From: Paludibacteraceae bacterium
Lineage (GTDB): Bacteria > Bacteroidota > Bacteroidia > Bacteroidales > Paludibacteraceae
Direction: 5' to 3'
NCBI GenBank assembly: GCA_017464475.1
Contig: JAFTZQ010000014.1
Coordinates: 1-57,535, forward strand
DNA: 57,535 bases
Shown here one piece after another: positions 8,473 to 17,535 of the stretch. The first letter of the stretch is position 1. Each line of letters starts with the position of its first letter. The translations under genes and the position numbers were made by a program. The notes beneath the pieces were generated by a model. That model saw nothing but the letters and a program-made list of their open reading frames with translations. It was not told the DNA's origin and did not search any database.

Positions 8473-9237
8473 GTCTATTCTGAGCGCCTGTTCGAGGAGA
8501 GTTCGCATGTCCGCCAGCCGCACTTGGTTTGCGGCGTCCGAGATCGCTTTTTCGGGTTCAGGGTGGGTCTCTATGAACAGTCCGTCCACTCCGACCGCCA
8601 GCGCCGCGCGCATCAGGTACGGCACCATCTCTCTGTTGCCGCCTGTGACACCGGCTTGCGAAGAAGGTTGCTGCACCGAATGGGTGGCGTCGAAGATCAC
8701 CGGACATCCGAAACGGCGCATCTCCACGAGCGCAGTCATGTCCACAACGAGCCGCCCGTAGCCGAAGGACGAACCGCGCTCAGTAAGCCACACACGCCCT
8801 TCTTGGGCTGCATGGGGCGAGACCTGCTCGATCTTCCCGATCGCACCTCCCATGTCCCACGGAGCCATGAACTGACCTTTCTTCACATTCACGATCCGTC
8901 CGGTATGAGCCGCCGCTTGCAGCAAGTCGGTCTGGCGGCTCAGGAACGCCGGGATCTGCAGCACATCCGCCACTTCCGCCACCGCGGCGCACTGACCGCT
9001 CTCGTGCACGTCCGTCAGGATCGGCAGACCGAACTGCTCCTTCACCTCCTGCAGGATCCGCAGCCCTTCCTCCATCCCCACTCCGCGAGGCGAAGCCGAA
9101 GTGCGGTTCGCCTTGTCGAACGAAGATTTGAAATAGAGCGTCACACCCAACTCATAACAGAGCCGCCTCAGCGTCTCTGCCGTCTGCATGACTACATCCC
9201 TATTTTCGATGGCGCACGGCCCTGCGATCAAGAACAT
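8443..9237 (-). CDS. kdsA: 3-deoxy-8-phosphooctulonate synthase
   Basis: Condenses phosphoenolpyruvate with arabinose 5-phosphate to give KDO 8-phosphate for LPS inner core. The 264-residue protein starts directly with MFLIAGPCAIE and shows FKSSFDKANRTS, PILTDVHES, LQIPAFLSRQTDL, NVKKGQFMAPWDM, ERGSSFGYG and FDATHSVQQPS, all KdsA signatures. The start is 1 nt after the stop of the GH16-like gene. The C-terminus runs into a CTAGTTTTA micro-array, so the last residues are probably not conserved. Confidence 0.95.
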   Translation of the reverse strand: MFLIAGPCAIENRDVVMQTAETLRRLCYELGVTLYFKSSFDKANRTSASPRGVGMEEGLRILQEVKEQFGLPILTDVHESGQCAAVAEVADVLQIPAFLSRQTDLLQAAAHTGRIVNVKKGQFMAPWDMGGAIGKIEQVSPHAAQEGRVWLTERGSSFGYGRLVVDMTALVEMRRFGCPVIFDATHSVQQPSSQAGVTGGNREMVPYLMRAALAVGVDGLFIETHPEPEKAISDAANQVRLADMRTLLEQALRIDELIKLDKLE

Positions 9238-9238
9238 T

Positions 9239-10552
9239 TTATTCTACGGATCTATATACGCGAGCCCACTGGATCTTCAGCTTACCGGCTCCACCCTTCT
9301 CATTGCCCGGCAGCCAGCTCTGTGCAAGGAAGAACATCGCCTCTTTCGGCAGACGGTTCGGCAGACGCAGCAACTCCATGTTATTGACGTACCAGATCAA
9401 CTCGTTCTTGGTCCAGCGGAACGTATAGACGTAGTACATCGAGCGCAGCATGCCGGTCAAGTCCACCATCCGGGTCTTATCGCCATTCACCAGACCCATC
9501 TGATGCACCTTGCCGTTATAGTGGTACAGCGCTACCATCGGGCTGTTCTGTTTGCCCGTCGTCAGACCGAAGAAATGGTGTCCTGCGCCCTGGCAGCGCA
9601 CTTTCGCCATAAACATACCGGCCTCTTGCGCAAACGCTGCCTTAGTATTCATCACATCCGAAGTGTAACTAAAAATATGCTCGATGAAGCCTTTCTTCTC
9701 ATCCCAAGCCACAGCTTTCTTGCTCTCCTCGCGGGTCTCCAAGTCCATACGTCCTTCGACAAAGAACGTATTCTTGCCGCCGTTATAAGCCTGCAGCTCC
9801 GAGGTGCGCGAATGGCCGTCTCGCATCGCCGGATTAGCATAACCGAAACCAGCTTGCCAGTTCTTGGACGAAGACATATCGTCGTCGAAGGACGGACGGA
9901 AGAGCTCTGCCCAGTCGATCTTCTCCTCGCGCTGCGCGAAATAGAACTTGATGTCAGCCGAGTTAGCCAACTCCAGATACCGCTGCTCGGTCTTGTATTC
10001 CTCCGAGTGCTGCCAGCGTTTGGTATCTGCCCACAGGGCGTGACGCGTCTGGAACTCCGGCGTGTTGATTTCCTTCTCCAGCTCCGTCAATTGACGCAAC
10101 TCCGGCGAGTTCAGCACCTTCAGGTAGTTCTTATAGAACGCCGAACGATAGATCATGTTGTACATCCGCAATTCACTCGATTTCAGGCGCTCTTTCAGAC
10201 TCTTGATCTTCTGGAACTCCTCGGTCTCACGGAACTGCAGGAAAGCCTGGAAGGTCTCGCTCTCCAGCGCGTACTTATAACCCTTCATTCTCATCGAACC
10301 GGAAAGGCGCTCATAGGCGAGCATTTTCTTACCCTCATCCGTGTCTTTGTACTTGCGGTTAATGAGTTCGTTCTTGCGCTCCTGGAAAGCGCTGCTCTCC
10401 ACGATCTTCTTTAACTCCAGATACTCCGCCAACTCGGGCGATTTCTCAATTTCACGCCAGCGTCTTACACGCTCTTGCATCTCGTAGATGGATTTCTCGA
10501 ACGCTTCGGTCGAGAGCATTTTGCCGGTTAGTCTGGCAGTAAACAGGTTCAT
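9239..10552 (-). CDS. GH16-like jelly-roll protein with N-terminal helical repeats, no signal peptide
   Basis: A 437-residue protein without a visible signal peptide. Residues about 15-200 are charged and helical with 30-residue repeats of the form SPELxxxxELKKxxxSxxFQ (KSPELAEYLELKKIVES, NSPELRQLTELEKEIN, SEEYKTEQRYLELAN). Residues about 205-437 resemble the GH16 / concanavalin-like fold (NWQAGFGYANPAM, MFMAKVRCQGAGHHFF, YTFRWTKNELIWYVNN, FFLAQSWLPGN). The GH16 catalytic ExDxxE is not present where expected, so it is probably a binding or structural domain. Function unknown. It sits between the LOG-like gene and kdsA in the gyrB operon. Confidence 0.7.
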   Translation of the reverse strand: MNLFTARLTGKMLSTEAFEKSIYEMQERVRRWREIEKSPELAEYLELKKIVESSAFQERKNELINRKYKDTDEGKKMLAYERLSGSMRMKGYKYALESETFQAFLQFRETEEFQKIKSLKERLKSSELRMYNMIYRSAFYKNYLKVLNSPELRQLTELEKEINTPEFQTRHALWADTKRWQHSEEYKTEQRYLELANSADIKFYFAQREEKIDWAELFRPSFDDDMSSSKNWQAGFGYANPAMRDGHSRTSELQAYNGGKNTFFVEGRMDLETREESKKAVAWDEKKGFIEHIFSYTSDVMNTKAAFAQEAGMFMAKVRCQGAGHHFFGLTTGKQNSPMVALYHYNGKVHQMGLVNGDKTRMVDLTGMLRSMYYVYTFRWTKNELIWYVNNMELLRLPNRLPKEAMFFLAQSWLPGNEKGGAGKLKIQWARVYRSVE

Positions 10553-10555
10553 AAA

Positions 10556-10601
10556 TTTACTATTTAACGATTTAACAATTTAACGATTTAACGGTTTAAC
10601 A
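10556..10601 (-). repeat. Micro-array, TTTAACGAT unit, between LOG-like and GH16-like genes
   Basis: About five 9-bp units (ATTTAACGA, TTTAACAAT, TTAACGATT, TTAACGGTT). It fills the 27-nt gap and supplies the last codons of the LOG-like protein (VKPLNR). Confidence 0.8.
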
Positions 10602-11121
10602 AGCTCATAGAGTTCCTCCAGCGTGTCCACGAAGACAGGTTTGTATGCCTCTTGTTCGGGAATGAAATGCAGCTCACGCATGTACGCTATCTGCTGTTTG
10701 AGGGGCTCGTAGAAGCCTTTGTAGTTCAGCACATACGTCGGCTTGCGGTGCTCTCCCACGATCGCCGACGACGTAGCATCCATCATTTCGTCCAGCGTAC
10801 CGTAACTGCCGGGCAGACAAACGATCGCATCCGACATGTCGCGCATGATCTGCTTGCGCTCACTCATATTTTGCACCATATAGAGCTCGTCGCAGTTGTC
10901 TGCTTTGCGTCCTGCCGCTTTGATCCGCGGAGGAATGACGCCGATGACGTACCCTCCTGCCGCTTTCGCCGCGTTGCTGGTGCGGGACATTAACCCGCCC
11001 GTTGCTCCGCCATAGACCAGCGTGTGACCTTGCTCTGCCAGCCAAGTCCCCAACGCATCTCCCAGAGCCAGATACTCCTCAGGGATATTATCTTTTGCCG
11101 AACAATAAACTGCAACTTTCA

Positions 11122-11122
<1 letters not shown>
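10580..11122 (-). CDS. LOG family / TIGR00730 Rossmann-fold protein
   Basis: A 180-residue protein of the LOG (lysine decarboxylase-like) family, whose characterised members are cytokinin riboside 5'-monophosphate phosphoribohydrolases acting on AMP-type substrates. Seen: VAVYCSA, LVYGGATGGLM, VIGVIPP, MSERKQIM and YGTLDEM. The usual PGGxGTxxE is LPGSYGTLDE, so the second glycine of PGG is serine and the following residues differ; activity is therefore uncertain. The ATG overlaps the gyrB stop by 1 nt (TAATG). Confidence 0.85.
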
Positions 11123-13242
<2,120 letters not shown>

Positions 13243-14340
13243 TCAAAAGAATACGACTTTCCCGATCGCCGCATCCAGCAGTCTGAAAGCCGGATTCCGG
13301 CGGCTGATAGCTTTCGCCACGCTGTCCGGCTCGTTCCACGGGTGCATAGCTAACGCATATTTGTCGTGGTGAACGGTAAACACCTGTTTCGGCTCCAAGT
13401 CCCGGATCGCTTGCTCCAACCCTTCCGGCATCGTGTGAATATACCGCCAGCGTTCGTTATACTGACCGTTCTCCAGAAACGCCAGATCCACTTCCCCGAA
13501 CTGCTCACGGATCGCCTTGAACCGCCCGTCATAACCGCCGTCGCCACCGATATACACTTTCCGCCCTGCGTACTCGATCATGAACGAAGCCCACAACGTC
13601 TGATTGGCTCTACCCAGCAACCGGTTACTGAAATGCCGCGTCGGCAGACAAGTGATGGATAATTGAGAATTGTGAATTGAGAATTGAGAATTTTCAGACC
13701 AATCCATCTCAACGATTTGGGAGTCGGGGTAGTGCCAATACCGCAAATAATCCGCTATGCCGAGGGGACAAACCACCTTTTTAACGCGTGTGCGGAGGTC
13801 GCGGAGCGTCCCATAATCCATGTGATCCCAATGCTCGTGAGTAATAATGAGCACGTCGATCGGCGGCAAGTCCTCCGGACGGTAAATGTCCGTTCCCGCG
13901 AAAGGACGCAGCATGACCGAAGCAGGAAACTCCGGCTTGAGCAGCGGATCGACCAGAAAGCGTTTGCCGCCAAGGCAGAAGAGGTAAGACGAATGTCCGA
14001 ACCATACGACCCAGTCGCTATCCGTCGGAAGGGCCTTGAGGTCGGTTTTATACGCCTCTACCGCTTGGTTCGGAATACGAACCGTGTCTTTAGCCGTCAA
14101 GAAGCGCCATATAGCCCCGAACGAACCTTTCCTCCCTTCGTTCGAGCCCGTAAACTGCGGCGTCGGTTCCTGATTCCTAAACCGTCCGTTCCGGTAGTTC
14201 GGCGAAGCCTCGATCCGCTCCCGCGACACGTGCCGGAACACACCAAATGCCGGGTGCGACAACACTCCCAGCACTACCGCCCCAAGAACCAATACCACTC
14301 CAGATATGATCAATAACGCCTTCATCCTTCGTCCTTTCAT
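13243..14340 (-). CDS. UlaG/NAPE-PLD-like metallo-beta-lactamase-fold hydrolase
   Basis: A 365-residue membrane-anchored or exported hydrolase: N-terminal hydrophobic helix (ALLIISGVVLVLGAVVLGVL), then a MBL-fold domain with VWFGHSSYLF, the metal motif HEHWDH (IITHEHWDHMDY), PTRHFSNR, IGGDGGYDGRF and a late VHHDKYALAMHPW. This is the NAPE-hydrolysing phospholipase D / UlaG branch; substrate unknown. ATG at 14338-14340 overlaps the msrA TGA (ATGA), which decides the start. Residues near ENSQFSIHNSQLSIT are encoded by an AATTGAG micro-array inserted between two strands of the fold. Confidence 0.85.
   Translation of the reverse strand: MKGRRMKALLIISGVVLVLGAVVLGVLSHPAFGVFRHVSRERIEASPNYRNGRFRNQEPTPQFTGSNEGRKGSFGAIWRFLTAKDTVRIPNQAVEAYKTDLKALPTDSDWVVWFGHSSYLFCLGGKRFLVDPLLKPEFPASVMLRPFAGTDIYRPEDLPPIDVLIITHEHWDHMDYGTLRDLRTRVKKVVCPLGIADYLRYWHYPDSQIVEMDWSENSQFSIHNSQLSITCLPTRHFSNRLLGRANQTLWASFMIEYAGRKVYIGGDGGYDGRFKAIREQFGEVDLAFLENGQYNERWRYIHTMPEGLEQAIRDLEPKQVFTVHHDKYALAMHPWNEPDSVAKAISRRNPAFRLLDAAIGKVVFF
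13657..13694 (-). repeat. In-frame AATTGAG micro-array in the MBL hydrolase
   Basis: Units AATTGAG, AATTGTG, AATTGAG, AATTGAG (7 bp). Encodes the N-S-Q-[FL]-S-I-type repeat in a predicted loop. The same unit recurs at 21979-22024 and 56104-56133. Confidence 0.85.
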
Positions 14341-14855
14341 TTTCTTCCTTCCTCCCGCTCCTTCGCCCAACGGAATAGTTCAAGCGGCAGATGGCAGTAG
14401 CCATCCGGGTGCTTGTTCAAATAATCTTGGTGGTACTCGTCCGCAGGGTAATAATTCCTGAGCGGCAGCAACTCCACCTGCATCGGCTCGGTATATTTCG
14501 CCTGCTCTTCCGCAAAAACAGACTCAATGACCGCCCTTTGTTCCTCGGAAAGATAATACACGCCCGTGCGATAGCGCGTGCCTTCGTCCTCGCCCTGCTT
14601 GTTCAGCGAAAGAGGATCGATCGCAGCAAAAAACATCCGCGTCAAAAAAGCCAACGAGACTTGCTTCTCATCGTATTCCACTCTCACGGTCTCGGCATAA
14701 CCGGTCGTGTCCGTATAGACCTGCTCGTACGTGGGAGCGGGCAAGCCGTCGCTTCCGTTCGCAAAACCGGTCTCTGTGCTAACCACTCCATGTACCTGTT
14801 GGAAGAAATGCTCCACCCCCCAGAAACACCCTCCTGCAAAATATATCGTTTCCAT
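14337..14855 (-). CDS. msrA: Peptide-methionine (S)-S-oxide reductase
   Basis: Reduces methionine-S-sulfoxide in proteins. The 172-residue protein starts METIYFAGGCFWGVE with catalytic Cys in GCFWG, and has TGYAETVRVEYD, FFAAIDPLSLNKQGEDEGTRYRT (reading in short: DPLSLNKQG, GTRYRTG) and AEEYHQ-type ADEYHQDYL. An ATG four codons upstream is possible but lies close to the promoter. It starts a two-gene unit with the MBL hydrolase (4-nt overlap). Confidence 0.95.
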   Translation of the reverse strand: METIYFAGGCFWGVEHFFQQVHGVVSTETGFANGSDGLPAPTYEQVYTDTTGYAETVRVEYDEKQVSLAFLTRMFFAAIDPLSLNKQGEDEGTRYRTGVYYLSEEQRAVIESVFAEEQAKYTEPMQVELLPLRNYYPADEYHQDYLNKHPDGYCHLPLELFRWAKEREEGRK

Positions 14856-15471
14856 ATCCGCCTGCAAAAGTACTGCTTTTTTGCGAATTGTGCAAGAGTT
14901 TAGTAATTTTTTTATATTGGAGACGGAAGGGTTGGTCCGCGGAGACGGGTTCGAAAGAGACGGGTTCCGGTTCCTGTGCTTTCTTGCGCTCGGCTTGCAG
15001 TTGGCGGTAGATCGAGACGTATGTGTATTGGTAGAAACGAGTATAGCGTTTCATGCCGTCTTCGGGCTTGGCACCGCCTTTGACGACCGTAAAATAATGG
15101 TTGAAGAACCGCACGCGCCAAGTGAGCGCCTCCAAAGAATGGTCGTGCTCGATGGCGTGAGCTTGTTTTTGGGCTTCTTTGATCAGCTCGCGGTTGGCTA
15201 CGCAGGCTTTGGACCAGCGGGTCGGGAAATGGTAGGCGTAGAGTTCGAAGAGCCCCAAACGGAAGCGAGAAGGGCGGACGACGATGCGTTTTTTGTAGTG
15301 CCGGCCTTCTTTTCGTGTGTCCATGGCGCCCCATAGAGTTTTCACTTCCACAGGGGGACGGAAATAGTGCACACCCCGTTTGTGAGGCGTGTCCGTCCGC
15401 GGAAGTGAGACAAAATCGAATCCATCCCATTTCAAGCGGTTAATCACTATGGTTTTCAAATGCATTGACAT
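14779..15471 (-). CDS. Unrecognised basic protein overlapping msrA
   Basis: A 230-residue protein I do not recognise, with no signal peptide or membrane segment. The body (about 1-185) is rich in Arg/Lys/aromatics and looks folded (VKTLWGAMDTRKEGRHYKK, ALTWRVRFFNHYFTVVKGG). The last 45 residues read through the msrA promoter and 77 nt into msrA in another frame, and are Gly/Phe-rich; they may be a 3' frameshift artefact or a genuine overlap. Starts at ATG 15471 or 15465; a TTG at 15516 would add 15 residues. It has its own promoter at 15595-15625 and a 5' leader with a 17-codon frame. Confidence 0.55.
   Translation of the reverse strand: MSMHLKTIVINRLKWDGFDFVSLPRTDTPHKRGVHYFRPPVEVKTLWGAMDTRKEGRHYKKRIVVRPSRFRLGLFELYAYHFPTRWSKACVANRELIKEAQKQAHAIEHDHSLEALTWRVRFFNHYFTVVKGGAKPEDGMKRYTRFYQYTYVSIYRQLQAERKKAQEPEPVSFEPVSADQPFRLQYKKITKLLHNSQKSSTFAGGYGNDIFCRRVFLGGGAFLPTGTWSG
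14865..14895 (-). promoter_or_regulatory. msrA promoter
   Basis: Minus strand: TTG (14893-14895), 20 nt, TACTTTTG (14865-14872). The start site would fall within a few nt of the msrA ATG at 14855, so the message may be leaderless or nearly so. The promoter lies inside the 3' end of the upstream reading frame. Confidence 0.75.
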
Positions 15472-15531
15472 GGCGCGTAATGTGCTGATATTCAGTCTTG
15501 TGTGTCGTAGTATCAATTAACAAAGTCTAGG

Positions 15532-15585
15532 ACTACCACGAAGGTACCCCGATGCGGGGCTTATTTGGGGTCGATTTGGACTTCA
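15532..15585 (-). CDS. Possible 17-residue leader peptide
   Basis: Directly after the promoter at 15595-15625 an ATG (15585) opens a frame MKSKSTPNKPRIGVPSW ending at TAG. The ATG is only a few nt from the expected start site. Its 3' half overlaps a CCCCG-CAT-CGGGG hairpin. It precedes the unrecognised 230-residue protein by about 60 nt. Very short, basic, Pro/Lys/Ser-rich; coding is unproven. Confidence 0.25.
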
Positions 15586-15588
15586 TTT

Positions 15589-15630
15589 CGGGTGCAAAGG
15601 TACAAAAAATATTTGGAATATGCAAATTTT
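15589..15630 (-). promoter_or_regulatory. Promoter, 42-bp copy 1
   Basis: Minus strand TTG (15623-15625), 20 nt, TACCTTTG (15595-15602). The 42 bp at 15589-15630 are identical to 19347-19388, in the same orientation, on the other side of the Gtr cassette. Confidence 0.75.
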
Positions 15631-15643
15631 GGAGGGAGAAAAA

Positions 15644-16037
15644 GTAGTGTTGCGATAATTTTAAGAAAAAAACATATAAAACCCTTTTGAAGGCTTTAGG
15701 AAATCGAAAATGCGCAGCCCCCGAGCCAAATGGCTCCTGCGCCCAAGTCCCTGTATGCCGGTCAGTAAGCAAGCTTCCTGCCGTCATTCATGCCCTTGGG
15801 CACTATCGAACGCCTTGATAGGCGTCGATGGGCTGCTTACAAAAATATCCCTTCGGGATTGAAAAATAAGAAAAATCTATGCAGCGCGTTGGTCGGGGGA
15901 AAAGCCTTCAAAAGCAATAAACATAAAAAAACATTACTGATCCACAGATTACACAGATTTAACAGAAGAAAATTTATTAAACGGCGAATTATGCAAATTA
16001 AACGAATTTACGTCACGCGGAACTTAAAATATCGGAA
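15644..16037 (+). mobile_element. MITE-like element 1 (with nested structured repeat)
   Basis: Left end GTTGCGATAATTTTAAG (15647-15663), right end CTTAAAATATCGGAAC (16022-16037): imperfect terminal inverted repeats. Inside them lies a second inverted pair, CTTTTGAAGGCTTT (about 15685) and AAAGCCTTCAAAAG (15901-15914), followed by AATAAACATAAAAAA. Between the inner pair sits the 140-bp structured repeat (15704-15845). No transposase. Related copies: 27328-27638 and 57302-57535. Confidence 0.7.
15704..15845 (+). repeat. 140-bp structured repeat, copy 1
   Basis: About 80 percent identical by eye to 22032-22170. Shared hairpins: GAGCC-AAAT-GGCTC; ACGCC-loop-GGCGT flanked by ATCG/CGAT, where the loop differs between copies (TTGATA here, TGTG there) but the stem does not; and a long-range GTAAGC/GCTTAC pair. 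This could be a small RNA or a palindromic DNA repeat. Confidence 0.6.
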
Positions 16038-16132
16038 CAAAGGACAAAGAGGAATACGGCGGCAAAAATGCCACCGAAAGGAACAACCGCATACCATGCG
16101 GGACAATAGACGAAAAGGCGGGCGATTATAAG

Positions 16133-16200
16133 GGACTAATGAGTTAGGGGACCAATGAGTTAGGGGAGCAATGAGTTAGGGGAGCAATGAGTTAATTAAT
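16133..16200 (-). repeat. Tandem repeat, TAACTCATTGCTCCCC unit, after the GT2 gene
   Basis: Three to four 16-17 bp units (CAATGAGTTAGGGGAG on the plus strand). The GT2 stop codon lies in it and the last residues of GT2 (NDSPLTH) come from it. Confidence 0.85.
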
Positions 16201-17137
16201 GGGTTAAGGGGGAATCGTTAAAAGATTCTACTATATATACAGGTCTGTTTTTACTCTCGCTGTATATTTTTCCGACGTATTCGCCAACAATACCTATCGC
16301 CATCAGTTGGATTCCTCCAAGAAATAATACGACTACTATCAATGTCGGGAATCCGGGAACCGGGTCGCCAATTATGAGCGTTTTAAGAAGAAAATAGATG
16401 CCGAAGACAAAAGAACAAAAGGCGATTGTAGTACCTAAGACGGTAGCTATCCGCAAAGGAGTGGTAGTAAAAGAAGTGATGCCATCTATTGCCAAATTAA
16501 ACAGAGATTTAAAATTCCACTTACTTTCTCCTTCGTGTCGGTCAGAACGATCGAACACAATCTCCTTCTTTTTGAAACCTATCCAGCAGAACATGCCTTT
16601 GGTGTATCTTTCTTGTTCTCTCAAGGCACACATGGCATCAATACATTGCCGATCCAACAATCGAAAATCTCCGACATTCCGGAGAATCTCAAAACGCGAC
16701 GAGGACGATAAAATCTTATAAAACAGCAGGCTACAAACTTTTCTTACCCAAGATTCTTTGCCTCTGCTTTTACGTTTTGCATAGACATCCTGCCAGCCTT
16801 GTTCCCATTCATTCAGCATTTGCGGAATAAGGGTCGGCGGATCCTGTAAGTCCGCATCCATAATAATCATGCAATCTCCTGTAACAAAGTCAAAGCCGGC
16901 TAACATGGCATTCTCTTTACCGAAATTTCGGGACAAGTTCAGATAGTTGACCTTGCTGTCCATTTTACGCAAAGATTGCAAAATGATCAATGTATTGTCC
17001 TTGCTGCCATCGTTGACAAACATGTACTCCCATGCATATTGCGGCAAAGCGTCCGTCACTTCTTTAAGTGCTGCATAAAGCAAAGGAAGAGATTGCTCTT
17101 CGTTATAACAAGGAATTAAGACAGAGACTTTTTTCAT
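16196..17137 (-). CDS. GtrB-like polyprenyl-phosphate glycosyltransferase (GT2)
   Basis: A 313-residue GT2 enzyme that probably loads a sugar from a nucleotide donor onto undecaprenyl phosphate at the inner membrane. Seen: SVLIPCYNEEQSL, FVNDGSKDNT, LNLSRNFGKENAM, the metal DXD-type IIMDADLQDPP, HEGESKWN, and two C-terminal membrane helices (about 230-255 and 265-290). With the GtrA-like flippase (2 nt upstream) and the large membrane protein it forms a Gtr-type cassette. AT-richer and with less selective codon use than neighbours, consistent with horizontal transfer. Confidence 0.9.
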   Translation of the reverse strand: MKKVSVLIPCYNEEQSLPLLYAALKEVTDALPQYAWEYMFVNDGSKDNTLIILQSLRKMDSKVNYLNLSRNFGKENAMLAGFDFVTGDCMIIMDADLQDPPTLIPQMLNEWEQGWQDVYAKRKSRGKESWVRKVCSLLFYKILSSSSRFEILRNVGDFRLLDRQCIDAMCALREQERYTKGMFCWIGFKKKEIVFDRSDRHEGESKWNFKSLFNLAIDGITSFTTTPLRIATVLGTTIAFCSFVFGIYFLLKTLIIGDPVPGFPTLIVVVLFLGGIQLMAIGIVGEYVGKIYSESKNRPVYIVESFNDSPLTH

Positions 17138-17139
17138 GG

Positions 17140-17535
17140 TTATTTTATCTTTTTAAAAACAAATCTAACTAATATAAAATTAACGGGTACAACTATACAG
17201 AACACGGGAACAGGAGCAACCGCGTCAGAGCACCCGAGCCAGAGGAATAAATTTAGCAAGAGGATATGCAATAAATAATTGATGGCATGGCTTGCAAGGA
17301 ATCCCCCCGCCCTCAAGATGGTGACATTTTGTTTGAACGTAAAATGCGCAGTCAGCCAGAGATTGCAACATAGACTACAGAGATATCCGACAGTATATGC
17401 TATGTTTACATTCATCCATCTGTCTAACAGGATATAGGTGCCATAATGTATGGCAGTAGCTATTATTCCCACCAGACAGAAGCGGAAAAATTCTTTAAGG
17501 CGATTCGCGTTTATTATTTCAGTTTTGGTTTCCAT
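17140..17535 (-). CDS. GtrA-like membrane protein (flippase)
   Basis: A 131-residue GtrA/DPMS-family protein with four membrane helices (FCLVGIIATAIHYGTYILL; IAYTVGYLCSLCCNLWL; the ASHAINYLLHILLLNLFLW region; PVFCIVVPVNFILVRFVF). FRFCLVGIIATAIHYGTY is the family opening and NFILVRFVFKK its end. GtrA proteins are thought to flip the lipid-linked sugar made by GtrB. Overlaps the 505-residue gene by 17 nt. Confidence 0.85.
   Translation of the reverse strand: METKTEIINANRLKEFFRFCLVGIIATAIHYGTYILLDRWMNVNIAYTVGYLCSLCCNLWLTAHFTFKQNVTILRAGGFLASHAINYLLHILLLNLFLWLGCSDAVAPVPVFCIVVPVNFILVRFVFKKIK

Noticed and set aside
15644-16037. Riboswitch or T-box in the repeat zone
   Set aside because: The structured part recurs at 22 kb outside any shared gene context and no known aptamer motif is visible.
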